In this document: in pieces, positions 17,385-26,246 of the stretch
Layout: each line of letters begins with the position of its first letter
Position numbering within the stretch: the first letter of the stretch is position 1
Assembly: GCA_903933805.1 (NCBI GenBank)
Contig: CAIZLM010000202.1
Coordinates: 1-48,269, forward strand
Source: an uncultured Bacteroidota bacterium
GTDB taxonomy: Bacteria; Bacteroidota; Bacteroidia; Chitinophagales; Saprospiraceae
Reading direction: 5' to 3'
DNA: 48,269 nucleotides
Notes under the pieces: model-generated
Seen by the model: the letters and a program-made list of their open reading frames with translations, nothing else
What the model was told of the DNA's origin: nothing
Databases searched by the model: none
Position numbers and translations under genes: made by a program

Positions 17385-17424
17385 AATGCCCCGTGTTGAG
17401 CCAATGCTTGACACGGGGCATTTT
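17385..17424. terminator. Terminator after infB (also usable from the other side)
   Basis: AATGCCCCGTGT (17385-17396) pairs perfectly with ACACGGGGCATT (17411-17422), and AGC/GCT pair further inside the loop. TTTT follows on the plus strand, 18 bases after the infB stop. The gap is convergent, but on the minus strand the tail is less T-rich. Confidence 0.8.
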
Positions 17425-17447
17425 CATATTAAAACCTTTTATCGCTA

Positions 17448-17525
17448 GTAACTGGTTAGCGTGGTCGCGTCTGAGACAAAAAAGAGGCCATTTTTTGCCA
17501 GACAGCGTGCCACCTAACCAGTTAC
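17448..17525. mobile_element. IS66-like MITE, short form, at the stop codon of the LysM gene
   Basis: 78 bp, GTAACTGGTTAGCGTGGTCG to CACCTAACCAGTTAC. Flanking octamers are TATCGCTA (17440-17447) and TAGCGCTA (17526-17533), a 7/8 match. The right-hand octamer contains the stop codon (minus-strand TAG, 17531-17533) of the LysM protein gene. It lies between convergent genes. Confidence 0.9.
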
Positions 17526-17530
17526 TAGCG

Positions 17531-19069
17531 CTACTGCATGGGAATCAAAAACATCTTCCCGGGAACAACCAGATCCTCCAGTCCAAGTCCATTCAACCAG
17601 GCCAAGGCCGCAGGATCAACTTTATACAAAGCCGCAATCGAACGAAGTGTGTCGCCCTGACGGGTTAAATATTTTCTAAACTGGGGTGTTTTATGTTTAA
17701 CCCCATCCTCAGCGCCCAATTTTGCCCCAAAGGATACTGCACTGGCGCCGTCTTGGTATTCATCTTTTTTTACTTTGTCCAACGTCATGCTGTCATTCTC
17801 TACCTGATTTGGCTGAATGTCGTCAAAGTATTCGTAAGCCGCTGTATCGGTAAAAGCACCTTTGGGACTCAATGTATCCGTAGGCTTCGCTTGTGGAGCA
17901 GGGTTATCCAAAAAAAGCACCTTTATCTCGGTCATGGGCGCCAATTTGTTGATTTTTCGCTGATCTACCACTTTGTTCTCCAACGTATTGTGCAGGGCAG
18001 AGTCTAACATAACGCCCTTCACTGTTTTATCCATCACATTTTCAGGCGGTTTTTCATACCAAATAATCTGACAAACTTCGATTTTATCAGGATCGACAAT
18101 GTCATTCCATTCAATAATGTTGTGGATAGTAACACCGTATGTCCTGGATATTCCCATGAGATTATCACCCCTTTGAACAACGTGGTATCCTTTTCCCAAT
18201 TTCTCTGAACAACTGATCAACAATGGCTTGCCTTCATACTGATACAAAATGGGGTCGTTGACGTCACTGGAATCTCTGGAATACCCACCCGACACTGATG
18301 GATTGGCAAGTTTTGTGTTTTTAAACGTTGATGCCACGCCTGTTTTACCCCCTTTCAAACACCCCTGGTATATATAATCATCCACAAACTGGTCGTTGAC
18401 ACGGTCAAGCGTCATTTCGTTTTCCAATGCGTTGGCATTACTCGAGCCGGTTCGATCCTCAGAGAACCCAAGGGATGGAATGAGCTTGATGTCAGAACGA
18501 ATATTACCGCTTTTGATGGCCTCGCAGTGAAAAGAATACTCTGCAAGGCAATTGCGCAACCCGGTACCCCTGAAATAAACAGCAGTCGGTGAGCCCGAAA
18601 CAGCCAAATTAACATCCGTTTCCTTGTGCAACGTATCAAAGGTGAAGGAGCAATTCTTAGAACGAATCCAATATTTTGGACCATTTTGAGCAATAAGAAT
18701 GGCCGACCCGATGGGCGTAAGCCAATAGCCGCCTTCCCGACGCTGCTCCACAACTGTCACATGCCGGTCACCCTTGTTTATCGCAGAAATAAATCCATCA
18801 CTCATATTCAAATTGCTACACAACGTAGCACCAGCAGGCAATTCAGGCGAATACTCGCCAGCACCACCGGAAATAAAAATATAGTTTTCCAATGCGTTTG
18901 GCTGCATGGAATACGCAACAACAGGACTTTCACTTTTTTCATTGGGGTAGGCAAAACGGAAAGCCAACTGACGCATACAATCTCTGTCAAAAATGACATA
19001 CGTGACGGTCTTGGCAGACAACAATTGCGTTAAGATCATACAGGCAAATGCGCATACAATTCGTTTCAT
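17531..19069 (-). CDS. Secreted protein with two LysM domains
   Basis: 512 residues. A signal peptide (about 1-19, MKRIVCAFACMILTQLLSAK) sends it out of the cytoplasm. The N-terminal half (about 20-280) is a region I do not recognise, with several Cys residues. A first LysM domain lies at 294-339 (GYHVVQRGDNLMGISRTYGV) and a second at about 466-511 (KYLTRQGDTLRSIAALYKVD). LysM domains bind the N-acetylglucosamine-containing glycan of peptidoglycan, so the protein is probably anchored to the cell wall; no hydrolase domain is visible. The start at 19069 gives the signal peptide; the longer open frame is MITE sequence translated backwards. Three MITE copies bracket the gene. Confidence 0.85.
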   Translation of the reverse strand: MKRIVCAFACMILTQLLSAKTVTYVIFDRDCMRQLAFRFAYPNEKSESPVVAYSMQPNALENYIFISGGAGEYSPELPAGATLCSNLNMSDGFISAINKGDRHVTVVEQRREGGYWLTPIGSAILIAQNGPKYWIRSKNCSFTFDTLHKETDVNLAVSGSPTAVYFRGTGLRNCLAEYSFHCEAIKSGNIRSDIKLIPSLGFSEDRTGSSNANALENEMTLDRVNDQFVDDYIYQGCLKGGKTGVASTFKNTKLANPSVSGGYSRDSSDVNDPILYQYEGKPLLISCSEKLGKGYHVVQRGDNLMGISRTYGVTIHNIIEWNDIVDPDKIEVCQIIWYEKPPENVMDKTVKGVMLDSALHNTLENKVVDQRKINKLAPMTEIKVLFLDNPAPQAKPTDTLSPKGAFTDTAAYEYFDDIQPNQVENDSMTLDKVKKDEYQDGASAVSFGAKLGAEDGVKHKTPQFRKYLTRQGDTLRSIAALYKVDPAALAWLNGLGLEDLVVPGKMFLIPMQ

Positions 19070-19152
19070 AGCAGAATAGTTGTGGATGTATGGGGGTATT
19101 TTATGTAGCGATCGCGACACATCCCCATTAACCCATGGTGGTGAAAATTTAT

Positions 19153-19230
19153 GTAGCTGGTTAAGTGGTCGCATCTGAGACAAAAAGGTGGGCCTTTGTG
19201 AGCCCGACCGTACGCCACCTAACCAGCTAC
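19153..19230. mobile_element. IS66-like MITE, short form, with perfect 8-bp duplication
   Basis: 78 bp. The left end is GTAGCTGGTTAAGTGGTCG and the right end CACCTAACCAGCTAC: both termini carry G/C where the family has A/T, a matched change. It is flanked by AAATTTAT at 19145-19152 and 19231-19238, identical on both sides. It lies in the divergent gap between the LysM gene and surE. Confidence 0.92.
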
Positions 19231-19241
19231 AAATTTATACG

Positions 19242-19319
19242 GTAACTGGTTAGCATGGTCGCGTCTGAGACAAAAAAGTCGTCATTTTTTGCCAGACAGC
19301 GCGCCGTCTAACCAGTTAC
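19242..19319. mobile_element. IS66-like MITE, short form, second of a tandem pair
   Basis: 78 bp, GTAACTGGTTAGCATGGTCG to CGTCTAACCAGTTAC. Flanking octamers TTTATACG (19234-19241) and TTGATACA (19320-19327) agree at 6 of 8 positions. Its left octamer overlaps the right octamer of the copy at 19153-19230. Confidence 0.88.
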
Positions 19320-19397
19320 TTGATACACAAGGTTATATCATAATTTTCAAATTGCGAAAATAAAGGTGGGCTTTCCGCTCAGCACCAAGTCTTACAC

Positions 19398-19405
19398 TAT
19401 TTTTG
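19398..19405 (+). promoter_or_regulatory. surE promoter -7 box (possibly leaderless mRNA)
   Basis: TATTTTTG followed by C fits the -7 consensus. The surE ATG begins only 5 bases after the box, so transcription should begin at or within a few bases of the ATG. Confidence 0.55.
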
Positions 19406-19409
19406 CAGC

Positions 19410-20177
19410 ATGAAAAAACCGCTAATTTTGGTTACCAACGACGATGGCATCATAGCGCCCGGCATCCGTGCGTTGGTGGAAGTAGCCGCTGAAATGGGCG
19501 AGGTCGTAGTAGTAGCACCGGACTCACCTCAAAGCGCAAAAGGACATGCCATTACCATCCATGAACCGCTTCGACTCAAAAAAGTAAAGGTTTTTGAAGG
19601 TTTAGAGGCCTGGGAGTGCTCAGGAACACCAGTAGATTGTGTAAAATTAGCCAAACATGTCGTACTCAAAGACCGCCAGATTGATTTGTGTGTTTCCGGC
19701 ATCAACCATGGAAGCAATGCGAGTATCAATATTCTGTACTCCGGAACCCTGTCTGCTGCCATGGAGGCGGCACTAGAAGGAATCAGAAGCGTAGGATTCT
19801 CCTTACTGGATTTTAGCTTCGACGCTGATTTTGGACCTTCCAAACAATGGGTTCAAACAGTAATGACCTTTTTGCTCTCCCGTCCTTTTCAACGTGGTCA
19901 ATTGCTCAATGTAAATATTCCAAAACTTGCTTCCAATGACATCAAAGGGATGCGCGTGTGCCGCCAAGCGGATGCCCGGTGGGTAGAAAAATTTGTAGAA
20001 GGACATGACCCCAGCGGGCACCCCTACTACTGGCTCACCGGCGAATTTATCAACAACGATCACGGACTGGATACCGATATTTGGGCGCTGGAAAACGGCT
20101 ATGTTTCCGTTGTACCCGCTATGCACGATCTGACAAACCACGAAGCACTGAGTACACTTTCAGCTTTGAACCACTAA
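19410..20177 (+). CDS. surE: SurE, 5'/3'-nucleotidase (survival protein E)
   Basis: 255 residues. A metal-dependent cytoplasmic phosphatase acting on nucleoside monophosphates. The metal ligands of the family are present: D11 and D12 in VTNDDG, S42 in SPQSAKGHA, and N99 in SGINHGSN. GTPVDCVK (about 72-79) and YSGTLSAAMEAA (about 110-121) are also typical. The gene directly downstream, 17 bases away, encodes a small membrane protein and is probably co-transcribed. A -7 box immediately before the ATG suggests a leaderless message. Confidence 0.95.
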   Translation: MKKPLILVTNDDGIIAPGIRALVEVAAEMGEVVVVAPDSPQSAKGHAITIHEPLRLKKVKVFEGLEAWECSGTPVDCVKLAKHVVLKDRQIDLCVSGINHGSNASINILYSGTLSAAMEAALEGIRSVGFSLLDFSFDADFGPSKQWVQTVMTFLLSRPFQRGQLLNVNIPKLASNDIKGMRVCRQADARWVEKFVEGHDPSGHPYYWLTGEFINNDHGLDTDIWALENGYVSVVPAMHDLTNHEALSTLSALNH

Positions 20178-20194
20178 AAATAAGCCATCGTACC

Positions 20195-20494
20195 ATGTTA
20201 AACCGCAATGCTCTATGGGTTGGGCTGACACTGGGAATACTTCTTCCAACGCTCACCTACACCATCCTTTTCGAAATATTTTCCTTGCTGGAAATCAAGG
20301 GCGCCGCCAGCAGTGCCGGTTTTTCCGAAAATTTTCGGGAAAGAACCATCAGCATCGTAGCGCTTGCCAGCAATCTTTTCTTACTCAACATCTACCAACG
20401 TCGGCGGTGGGAGCTTTCCATGCGTGGTATCGTGATTGCCACCACACTCTTGGCGTTGGTGTGGCTGTATATCTTTGGAATGAAGTTGTTTTAG
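20195..20494 (+). CDS. Small two- to three-helix membrane protein, function unknown
   Basis: 99 residues. Hydrophobic segments at about 7-29 (VGLTLGILLPTLTYTILFEI), 49-65 (ISIVALASNLFLLNIYQ) and 76-96 (GIVIATTLLALVWLYIFGMK), with basic RRRWE between the last two. Begins 17 bases after surE, so it is likely the second gene of that unit. I do not recognise the family. The start at 20195 is the first ATG after the surE stop. Confidence 0.65.
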   Translation: MLNRNALWVGLTLGILLPTLTYTILFEIFSLLEIKGAASSAGFSENFRERTISIVALASNLFLLNIYQRRRWELSMRGIVIATTLLALVWLYIFGMKLF

Positions 20495-20495
20495 C

Positions 20496-20531
20496 CGTGG
20501 GTATTGGCCGCACAACGGCACAATACCCACG
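20496..20531. terminator. Hairpin between convergent surE unit and htpG
   Basis: CGTGGGTATTG (20496-20506) pairs perfectly with CAATACCCACG (20521-20531) around a 14-nt loop. It lies one base after the stop of the small membrane gene and 10 bases after the stop of htpG. Neither side has a T-run, so it may act as an mRNA end-protecting structure rather than a classical terminator. Confidence 0.5.
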
Positions 20532-20541
20532 AACCACCACG

Positions 20542-22410
20542 TTATATTTTTCCCAAGGTTTCTTTCACAAAGCCCGTCAATGCCTCGCCCCGCAACATGC
20601 CCTGTTGGAGTAATGCAAGGTTGATCAGGTATTGGACCAAACTGGCTTGCGCAGACTCCTCATTGATTTTCAAGAGCTTATCAACAACAATCGGGTGGTT
20701 GGTATTCACCACAACATTGTAAGAATCCGGAAAATCACCCATGCCACCCATCCCCTGGAGTGCTTGCATTTCTTTCATACGGCGCATAAATTCCGGCTTG
20801 GTTATCAATACAGGCTGATCTTCCGGCATCAAGGGGGAAAGCTGTACAGAAGCGCCCGGTTGTTTTTTGGCAATGGCCTCAAACAAGCCCTTAACATCCT
20901 CCTGCTCTTTCTCAGAAAGCACCGAGGTCCGTTTTTCATCCGATTGTACCAAGTTGTCAACTGTATCAGAATCTACGCGAACAAACGTGAAACCCAAACC
21001 AGACTGGTATTCCAAGTGCTGCATCCAGTGGTTATCGAGGGGCGTATCGAGGCGCAACACATCGTAGCCACGTTGTACAGCAGTGTTGATCTGGGCGTGG
21101 TGCCCCTCCGGATCATTCGTGTAAATGACCACAATTTTGCCGTGTTTGTCCGTCTGGTTGACCTTTACTTTTTCCTTGTAGTCCTGGAGTAAATAGAATT
21201 CACCCAAGGTGTTTTCTACCAACGTAAAATTGGTGGCGCGCTCCTCAAATTTCTTGTCAGAAATTACGCCATATTTCACAAATACACCCAAATCACGCCA
21301 CTTTTGCTCAAATGCGGGACGATCACTTTTGAAAAGATCGTGGAGCTTGTCCGCCACTTTGCGGGTGATATACTCACTTATTTTCTTCACATTGCTATCG
21401 GCCTGCAAGTACGAGCGCGATACATTGAGCGGGATATCGGGCGAGTCTATGATCCCGTGCAACAAGAGAAGCCACTCCGGAACAATGTCGCGCACATCAT
21501 CTGTGACAAAAACCTGGTTGGAATACAGGTGAATTTTGTTGCGGGAAAACTCCATCGCATTGCCCAATTTGGGGAAATACAACACGCCCGTCAGGTTGAA
21601 TGGAAAATCAATGTTCAGGTGGATCCAGAACATCGGCTCCGGCGCCATAGGATAAATCTGGCGGTAAAATGATTGATAATCAGCATCCTGAAGCTCTGTA
21701 GGAGACTTTTTCCACAACGGATGGGTGTCGTTGATGATGTTGGGGACCTCCATGGACGCCTCTTTCTGGTCCTCGCCTTCTCCCGTTTCTACATACTCCG
21801 TTTTAGTGCCGAACTGGATCTCAATGGGCAGAAACTTACAGTATTTCTCGAGCAGACCTTCCAGTTTAAATTTTTCCAGAAAGTCTTTGTTTTCTTCATT
21901 GATGTACAAGACCACGTCCGTGCCTCGTTCGGCTTTTTCGACCTTTTCCATGGTGAAGGCTGGATCGCCGGCACAAGCCCATTTAACCGCCTCCGAGCCC
22001 TCTTTCCACGATTTTGTGATCACCTCTACCCGATCGGCTACCATGAAAGCTGAGTAGAACCCCAAACCAAAATGGCCAATAATGCCACTGTCTTTGTAAT
22101 TTTCTAAAAACTCCGTTGCACTCGAAAAAGCAATTTGATTGAGGTATTTCAGCACCTCTTCTTCCGTCATACCGATGCCCCGATCGCGTATGATGATCTG
22201 CTTTTCAGCAGCGTTCTGGATAATTTCTATGTGGGTATCGCCGATTTCACCCGTCACCTCCCCACGCTGGGCGAGTACTTGCAACTTGGTGGTTGCGTCA
22301 ACCGCATTGGAAACCAATTCACGAAGAAAAATTTCGTGGTCGGAGTAAAGAAACTTTTTGATGATCGGAAAAATATTCTCCGTCTGAACTGAAATAGTAC
22401 CGGTCTGCAT
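20542..22410 (-). CDS. htpG: HtpG, Hsp90-family molecular chaperone
   Basis: 622 residues. An ATP-driven dimeric cytosolic chaperone. The GHKL ATPase domain starts at once (VQTENIFPIIKKFLYSDHEI at about 8-27, then ELVSNAVDA), with DRGIGMTEEE and FGLGFYSAFMVAD as further nucleotide-site motifs; the middle domain and a C-terminal dimerisation region follow. The start at 22410 (MQTGTISVQTEN) matches the family's usual beginning; the open frame continues 31 codons upstream, but that part has no family counterpart. The 251-base gap to the next gene upstream shows no strong promoter box. Confidence 0.96.
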   Translation of the reverse strand: MQTGTISVQTENIFPIIKKFLYSDHEIFLRELVSNAVDATTKLQVLAQRGEVTGEIGDTHIEIIQNAAEKQIIIRDRGIGMTEEEVLKYLNQIAFSSATEFLENYKDSGIIGHFGLGFYSAFMVADRVEVITKSWKEGSEAVKWACAGDPAFTMEKVEKAERGTDVVLYINEENKDFLEKFKLEGLLEKYCKFLPIEIQFGTKTEYVETGEGEDQKEASMEVPNIINDTHPLWKKSPTELQDADYQSFYRQIYPMAPEPMFWIHLNIDFPFNLTGVLYFPKLGNAMEFSRNKIHLYSNQVFVTDDVRDIVPEWLLLLHGIIDSPDIPLNVSRSYLQADSNVKKISEYITRKVADKLHDLFKSDRPAFEQKWRDLGVFVKYGVISDKKFEERATNFTLVENTLGEFYLLQDYKEKVKVNQTDKHGKIVVIYTNDPEGHHAQINTAVQRGYDVLRLDTPLDNHWMQHLEYQSGLGFTFVRVDSDTVDNLVQSDEKRTSVLSEKEQEDVKGLFEAIAKKQPGASVQLSPLMPEDQPVLITKPEFMRRMKEMQALQGMGGMGDFPDSYNVVVNTNHPIVVDKLLKINEESAQASLVQYLINLALLQQGMLRGEALTGFVKETLGKI

Positions 22411-22661
22411 AAGTGGTGGTTGGATCATTAAAACGCGTTCGGACAAATTGACACGGACGAGTTGTGTTGTTTGGCAAATGAATGTTTGAAGTGTGGATTG
22501 CATTGAAAAAGCTACAACAGCTCAAACCGTTGTAGGATTATACATCAACCTTTTCAAAGGCCATGCCAGTCGAATGGTGCCTGTCAATTTGTCTGATAGC
22601 CTCCTAGCCATGGGCCGTATTGCACAGCACATTGAATGGTTTTTTCCTTTGCCAATACCGA

Positions 22662-23738
22662 TTAGAAACCCAACAACACCCGCATTTTTTCATAAATTGA
22701 CGTGTTGTCCATGATGCCACTGAACATTTCTGAACCCGGGCCGTAAGCAAAAACAGGCACAAAAACAGCTGTATGCTCTTTTGTGTTGAACGCTAAATCA
22801 AGTGAATCGGGCGAAGCCCCCTGTTCAAGGGCCAAACCACCTGTTTCGTGGTCCGCCGTGACGATGACCAATGTTTCTCCATCAGCCTGTGCAAATTCCA
22901 GTATTTTACCAATGGCCGAGTTGAAATCCAATACTTCCTGAACAGCCCGAGGCCCTTCATTGGCATGGCAGGCCCAGTCAATTTGGGATCCTTCCAGCAT
23001 CATAAAAAATCCTTTTGCACTTCTTTGGCGCAAAAAAACTGGGGCCATCTCAGCAGCGAATGGCAACCAATCGCGCCCTTCAGCAACCGTGGTGGGTTCT
23101 TCTTGCGCGCCAAACCATACCAAGGGTTGTGTCGGCAAAAATGTCAGTTCAGGCAGTTTTTTTTCTGTGAAACTGGATACGGAATAGCCCTTTTGTGTAA
23201 GTTCATGGTATAAGTTTCGAGTATCTGTTTTGCGGTCATTGAAAAATTTGAGCCCTCCCCCAATGAGTAAGTCTATATCTGTCTCTAGAAAAAACCGCGC
23301 GATGTCTTCAGACGCTGACCGACTTTCTACGTGTGCAATGAAGGCTGCCGGTGTTGCATGCGTAACACTGCAGGTAACCACCATACCTGTCGCCAAACCG
23401 TGTTGTTCAGCCGCTTCAAGTAACGTGAGACATCTTTTTTTCTTGGCATTCATGCCGATTGCCCCATTGTAGGTCTTACAGCCACAAGCATAAGCCGTGG
23501 CGCCAGCGGCAGAGTCGGTGATCAAATGACTGGAAGAATGGGTCATCACCAAGCCCGTCACCGGAAATTTTTCAAGGTTAATTTTTTGGTCATTGGCATA
23601 GTACCCGGCACTTATTTGAGCAAGACCCATACCATCCCCAATGAGGAGGATGATATTTTTGGGCTTGGACGAAACAATTGCGGGCTTTGGTGCGCCAAAG
23701 GAAAACAAAAACAGGAAAAGCAGGAGTACAGATTTCAT
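22662..23738 (-). CDS. Alkaline phosphatase (PhoA-like), secreted
   Basis: 358 residues with a short signal peptide (about 1-20). All family motifs are present: metal-binding LLIGDGMG (Asp35), the nucleophile Ser76 in TDSAAGATAYA, THATPAAF, EGSQIDWACHAN, TADHETGG and KEHTAVFVPVFAYGPGS. It should release phosphate from organic esters in the periplasm or at the cell surface, with two zinc and one magnesium ion. It is shorter than E. coli PhoA and closest in style to compact Bacteroidota alkaline phosphatases. A weak promoter box CTAACTTCG (TAnnTTcG variant) lies at 23743-23750, a few bases before the ATG. Confidence 0.92.
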   Translation of the reverse strand: MKSVLLLFLFLFSFGAPKPAIVSSKPKNIILLIGDGMGLAQISAGYYANDQKINLEKFPVTGLVMTHSSSHLITDSAAGATAYACGCKTYNGAIGMNAKKKRCLTLLEAAEQHGLATGMVVTCSVTHATPAAFIAHVESRSASEDIARFFLETDIDLLIGGGLKFFNDRKTDTRNLYHELTQKGYSVSSFTEKKLPELTFLPTQPLVWFGAQEEPTTVAEGRDWLPFAAEMAPVFLRQRSAKGFFMMLEGSQIDWACHANEGPRAVQEVLDFNSAIGKILEFAQADGETLVIVTADHETGGLALEQGASPDSLDLAFNTKEHTAVFVPVFAYGPGSEMFSGIMDNTSIYEKMRVLLGF

Positions 23739-23798
23739 GCTGCGAAGTTAGCGATCTTCACGCCTTTTTCGAAATAAGTCTGCCCCCCACAACAACGC

Positions 23799-24902
23799 TT
23801 AACCCAATAAGGTGTAACGCTTACCCGGCAGTGTTTTAATCACACCTCGAAATTCAAGTGACAGGATGCGGGCAGCCAGGGCTCCAGGAGAAAGCCCCGA
23901 GGCAATGGACAACTGATCTACTTGAATTTCCGGATTTGCGCGGACAATGTTGATGAGTTCTCTGTCAGCAGGCTCAAGATCGAGTAACAGTTGGGTCTGA
24001 ATAGCCCGTGGCTTACCAGCCTCATCCCATCGAAGCGCTGATGCGATATCCATGGCAGACTCAATGAGTTTGGCCTGATGCGTTCGAATAAGATAGTTAC
24101 ATCCGGCACTTTTGGGCTCATGTGGCCGACCAGGAACAGCGAATATCTCGCGTTCGTTACGGCCTGCCAAGCTGGCTGTAATCATGGATCCACCAGAAGC
24201 GGCCGTTTCTACCACCAACAAGGCATCACACATTCCCGCTATGATGCGATTGCGCATGGGAAAATGCTCCCGATCAGGTTTGGCGTTGTGGATGTATTCA
24301 CTGATAAGACCACCATTTTCCACCATTTTTAAGGCCGTTCCCCTGTGTTGACTGGGATAAATACTGCCCAATCCATGTCCCAAAACGCCCATATTCGGCA
24401 TCCCCACAACACAGGACTTACGGTGGGCTGTTATGTCAATACCATACGCCAAACCGCTCACCATCGTGACGTTGTACGGCAGTAGCCCCTCCACCAACTC
24501 CTCACACATCGCTTTCCCATGTTCCGTCGGTTGACGTGTTCCCACAATGGCGATGATTCTATCAGCATTCAAAAGGTCCGTACTACTACCCTTGAAAAAT
24601 ATCAGCGCTGGCCCGTCATAACACTGCAACATACGAACAGGATACGTTGGATCAGTATAAAAAACAGGCTTTATACCGTACTCCTCGATAAACTTTAGCT
24701 CGCGTTCTGCAAGGTGAAGCACCTCAGACGTATGAATGTGCGCAATGGCTGCCGCACCAATACCGGGGATTTTTAGCAGTTCCTTTCTGGTCGACTTAAA
24801 TACCCCCTCCGCGCTACCGCAGTAGCTTACGAGAATTTTAGCCGTCACCGCACCCACCTGGGGCAAGAGGGTGAGGGCAATTTGATGTTGCAAACTATCC
24901 AT
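23799..24902 (-). CDS. dprA: DprA/Smf, DNA-processing protein
   Basis: 367 residues. DprA binds incoming single-stranded DNA during natural transformation and loads RecA. A helix-hairpin-helix region (LLKIPGIGAAAIAHI) precedes the Rossmann-like domain with IIAIVGTRQPTEHGK, SGLAYGIDITAH, LGHGLGSIYPSQHR, FPMRNRIIAG and ETAASGGSMITA. A C-terminal winged-helix domain follows (ADRELINIV...GVIKTLPGKRYTLLG). The start at 24902 (MDSLQHQIALTLLPQVGAV) begins at the family's N-terminal helix; a longer frame adds 24 unrelated residues. A MITE copy lies upstream at 25014. Confidence 0.93.
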   Translation of the reverse strand: MDSLQHQIALTLLPQVGAVTAKILVSYCGSAEGVFKSTRKELLKIPGIGAAAIAHIHTSEVLHLAERELKFIEEYGIKPVFYTDPTYPVRMLQCYDGPALIFFKGSSTDLLNADRIIAIVGTRQPTEHGKAMCEELVEGLLPYNVTMVSGLAYGIDITAHRKSCVVGMPNMGVLGHGLGSIYPSQHRGTALKMVENGGLISEYIHNAKPDREHFPMRNRIIAGMCDALLVVETAASGGSMITASLAGRNEREIFAVPGRPHEPKSAGCNYLIRTHQAKLIESAMDIASALRWDEAGKPRAIQTQLLLDLEPADRELINIVRANPEIQVDQLSIASGLSPGALAARILSLEFRGVIKTLPGKRYTLLG

Positions 24903-25013
24903 GTGGTTTTTTAAAGCGTGTTGCCGTGTATAGCGCTGATGAACGGTATTTAACATCGCTTTGTCGAATGACACCTTGATGCATTACCACACAACAACTA
25001 CTTTTACATTTCA

Positions 25014-25088
25014 GTAATTGGTTAGGCAGTCGCGTCTGAGACGAAAAATGGGCTTTTTTGGGCCAGATTGCGTGCCACCTATCCAGTT
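25014..25088. mobile_element. IS66-like MITE, short form, with imperfect duplication
   Basis: About 75 bp, from GTAATTGGTTAGGCAGTCG to CACCTATCCAGTT. Flanks are ACATTTCA (25006-25013) and TCATTTCA (25089-25096), 7 of 8 matching; the last two terminal bases appear lost or absorbed. It lies between divergent dprA and the SH3-domain gene. Confidence 0.8.
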
Positions 25089-25162
25089 TCATTTCAAATA
25101 TAAGGGTTTAATATCGTTTAGGTGGCGCAGTATTACCTTACGCCATAAATTTTTCTGCTTCC

Positions 25163-25807
25163 ATGAAGATTCCAAGGTCAGAATCACTGATTTTTTTTGC
25201 GTTTATTGCATGTGTCGCACTGTGGGCCATCTCCAAATGCGCCGCTCAACGATCGGATCTCGTTCGGCGGGTACGAAATATCGAAACAGACGAAAAAACA
25301 GCGGAACGCCCCGCCAAACACGACAGTACGGCGACCGTGCCACTCCAACAACCTGAAGCTAAAACAGCTGTAGCCGCACCCCAACCAACTGTTCCAGCGC
25401 CGATACAATACAATTCGGCGCCCCGACAACCCGGCTCTAAACCAGATAGACCAACGATTACCGCCGAATCAGCGCCCAAGTCGGCTGCGTCTCCCAAAAA
25501 AACCGGCACAACGCTTTATGTTACCATTGATGGACTCAAATTGCGCGAGCAACCCGGACTAAAAGGCGAAACCATTGAACAACTGAAACTCTATGCGCCG
25601 GTTACTTTCCTCCAGCAAAAAACAGAATGGAAACAAGAATTAAGCCTGGGTCTTGAAAAAGTAACCGACCATTGGGTTAAAATACGTACCGAGAGCGGAA
25701 AAACAGGATGGGTTTTTGGCGCTGGCCTTCATTTCTATAAAATGAAAAGAGGCGGCGTAGAACCCGAGAAAAAACCGACAGAATCTGCACCCAAAAAGAA
25801 ACAATAA
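25163..25807 (+). CDS. Membrane-anchored SH3-domain protein
   Basis: 214 residues. An N-terminal hydrophobic helix (SLIFFAFIACVALWAISKCA, about 8-27) is either a signal peptide or an anchor. A Pro/Ala/Lys-rich linker (about 45-112) follows, then a bacterial SH3-like domain (about 115-192): LYVTIDGLKLREQPGLKGET, ending in VKIRTESGKTGWVFGAGLHF. Such domains usually bind cell-wall peptides in the periplasm. The tail is Lys/Pro-rich. Its stop overlaps the next ATG (TAATG), so it is translationally coupled to the VanZ-like gene. Confidence 0.8.
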   Translation: MKIPRSESLIFFAFIACVALWAISKCAAQRSDLVRRVRNIETDEKTAERPAKHDSTATVPLQQPEAKTAVAAPQPTVPAPIQYNSAPRQPGSKPDRPTITAESAPKSAASPKKTGTTLYVTIDGLKLREQPGLKGETIEQLKLYAPVTFLQQKTEWKQELSLGLEKVTDHWVKIRTESGKTGWVFGAGLHFYKMKRGGVEPEKKPTESAPKKKQ

Positions 25808-26187
25808 TGCGCCAAAAACCTTACTCCTACGCACTGCTGTGGCTGATCGCAGTAACACTGCTGTCGGTCATGCCGGGAAACGCCGTTCCAAAATTTGACC
25901 TGGCCTCTTCCGACAAATTTGGTCACACCGTGGCTTATGCCTTACTGACTTGGCTGATATTCCGGGGGTTCCGAATCGACAACGGAAGGTCTGCAAACTG
26001 GAAAGAAGGGATGGTAATCGTTTGTCTTTCCAGTGGCTATGGTATTTTGATGGAGTTTGTACAAACAACATTTTTCCCAAGCCGTTTTTTTGAGGTGGAT
26101 GATATGCTGGCCAACACCTTCGGCGCCTTGATCGCAGCGGTCTTTGTTTGGCAAAAAAGCAAAAAACACTCCCACCGCCCAAATTGA
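25807..26187 (+). CDS. VanZ-like membrane protein
   Basis: 126 residues with about four membrane helices. It carries the VanZ-family pattern: DKFGHTVAYALLTWLIF (about 39-55), GYGILMEFVQTTFFPSRFFE (about 78-97) and VDDMLANTFGALIAA. VanZ itself lowers teicoplanin binding in enterococci, but most relatives have no known role. It starts inside the stop codon of the SH3-domain gene and is followed 59 bases later by the gamma-carbonic-anhydrase-like gene, making a three-gene unit. Confidence 0.85.
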   Translation: MRQKPYSYALLWLIAVTLLSVMPGNAVPKFDLASSDKFGHTVAYALLTWLIFRGFRIDNGRSANWKEGMVIVCLSSGYGILMEFVQTTFFPSRFFEVDDMLANTFGALIAAVFVWQKSKKHSHRPN

Positions 26188-26246
26188 TCCATTGTTCCTA
26201 CTCCTTACAGCAAAATTGCCCATCAACTTCCCCTGCTTCACTTTCT

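Noticed and set aside
12955-17427. Long antisense open frames opposite nusA and infB
   Set aside because: They mirror the codon pattern of the sense genes and encode His/Phe-rich sequence without any domain. The sense genes are certain.
17440-17533. Extended 17-bp terminal inverted repeat of the MITE at 17448
   Set aside because: The extra complementarity (CGCTA/TAGCG) comes from the flanking octamers TATCGCTA and TAGCGCTA, which are better explained as a target duplication that happens to be partly palindromic.
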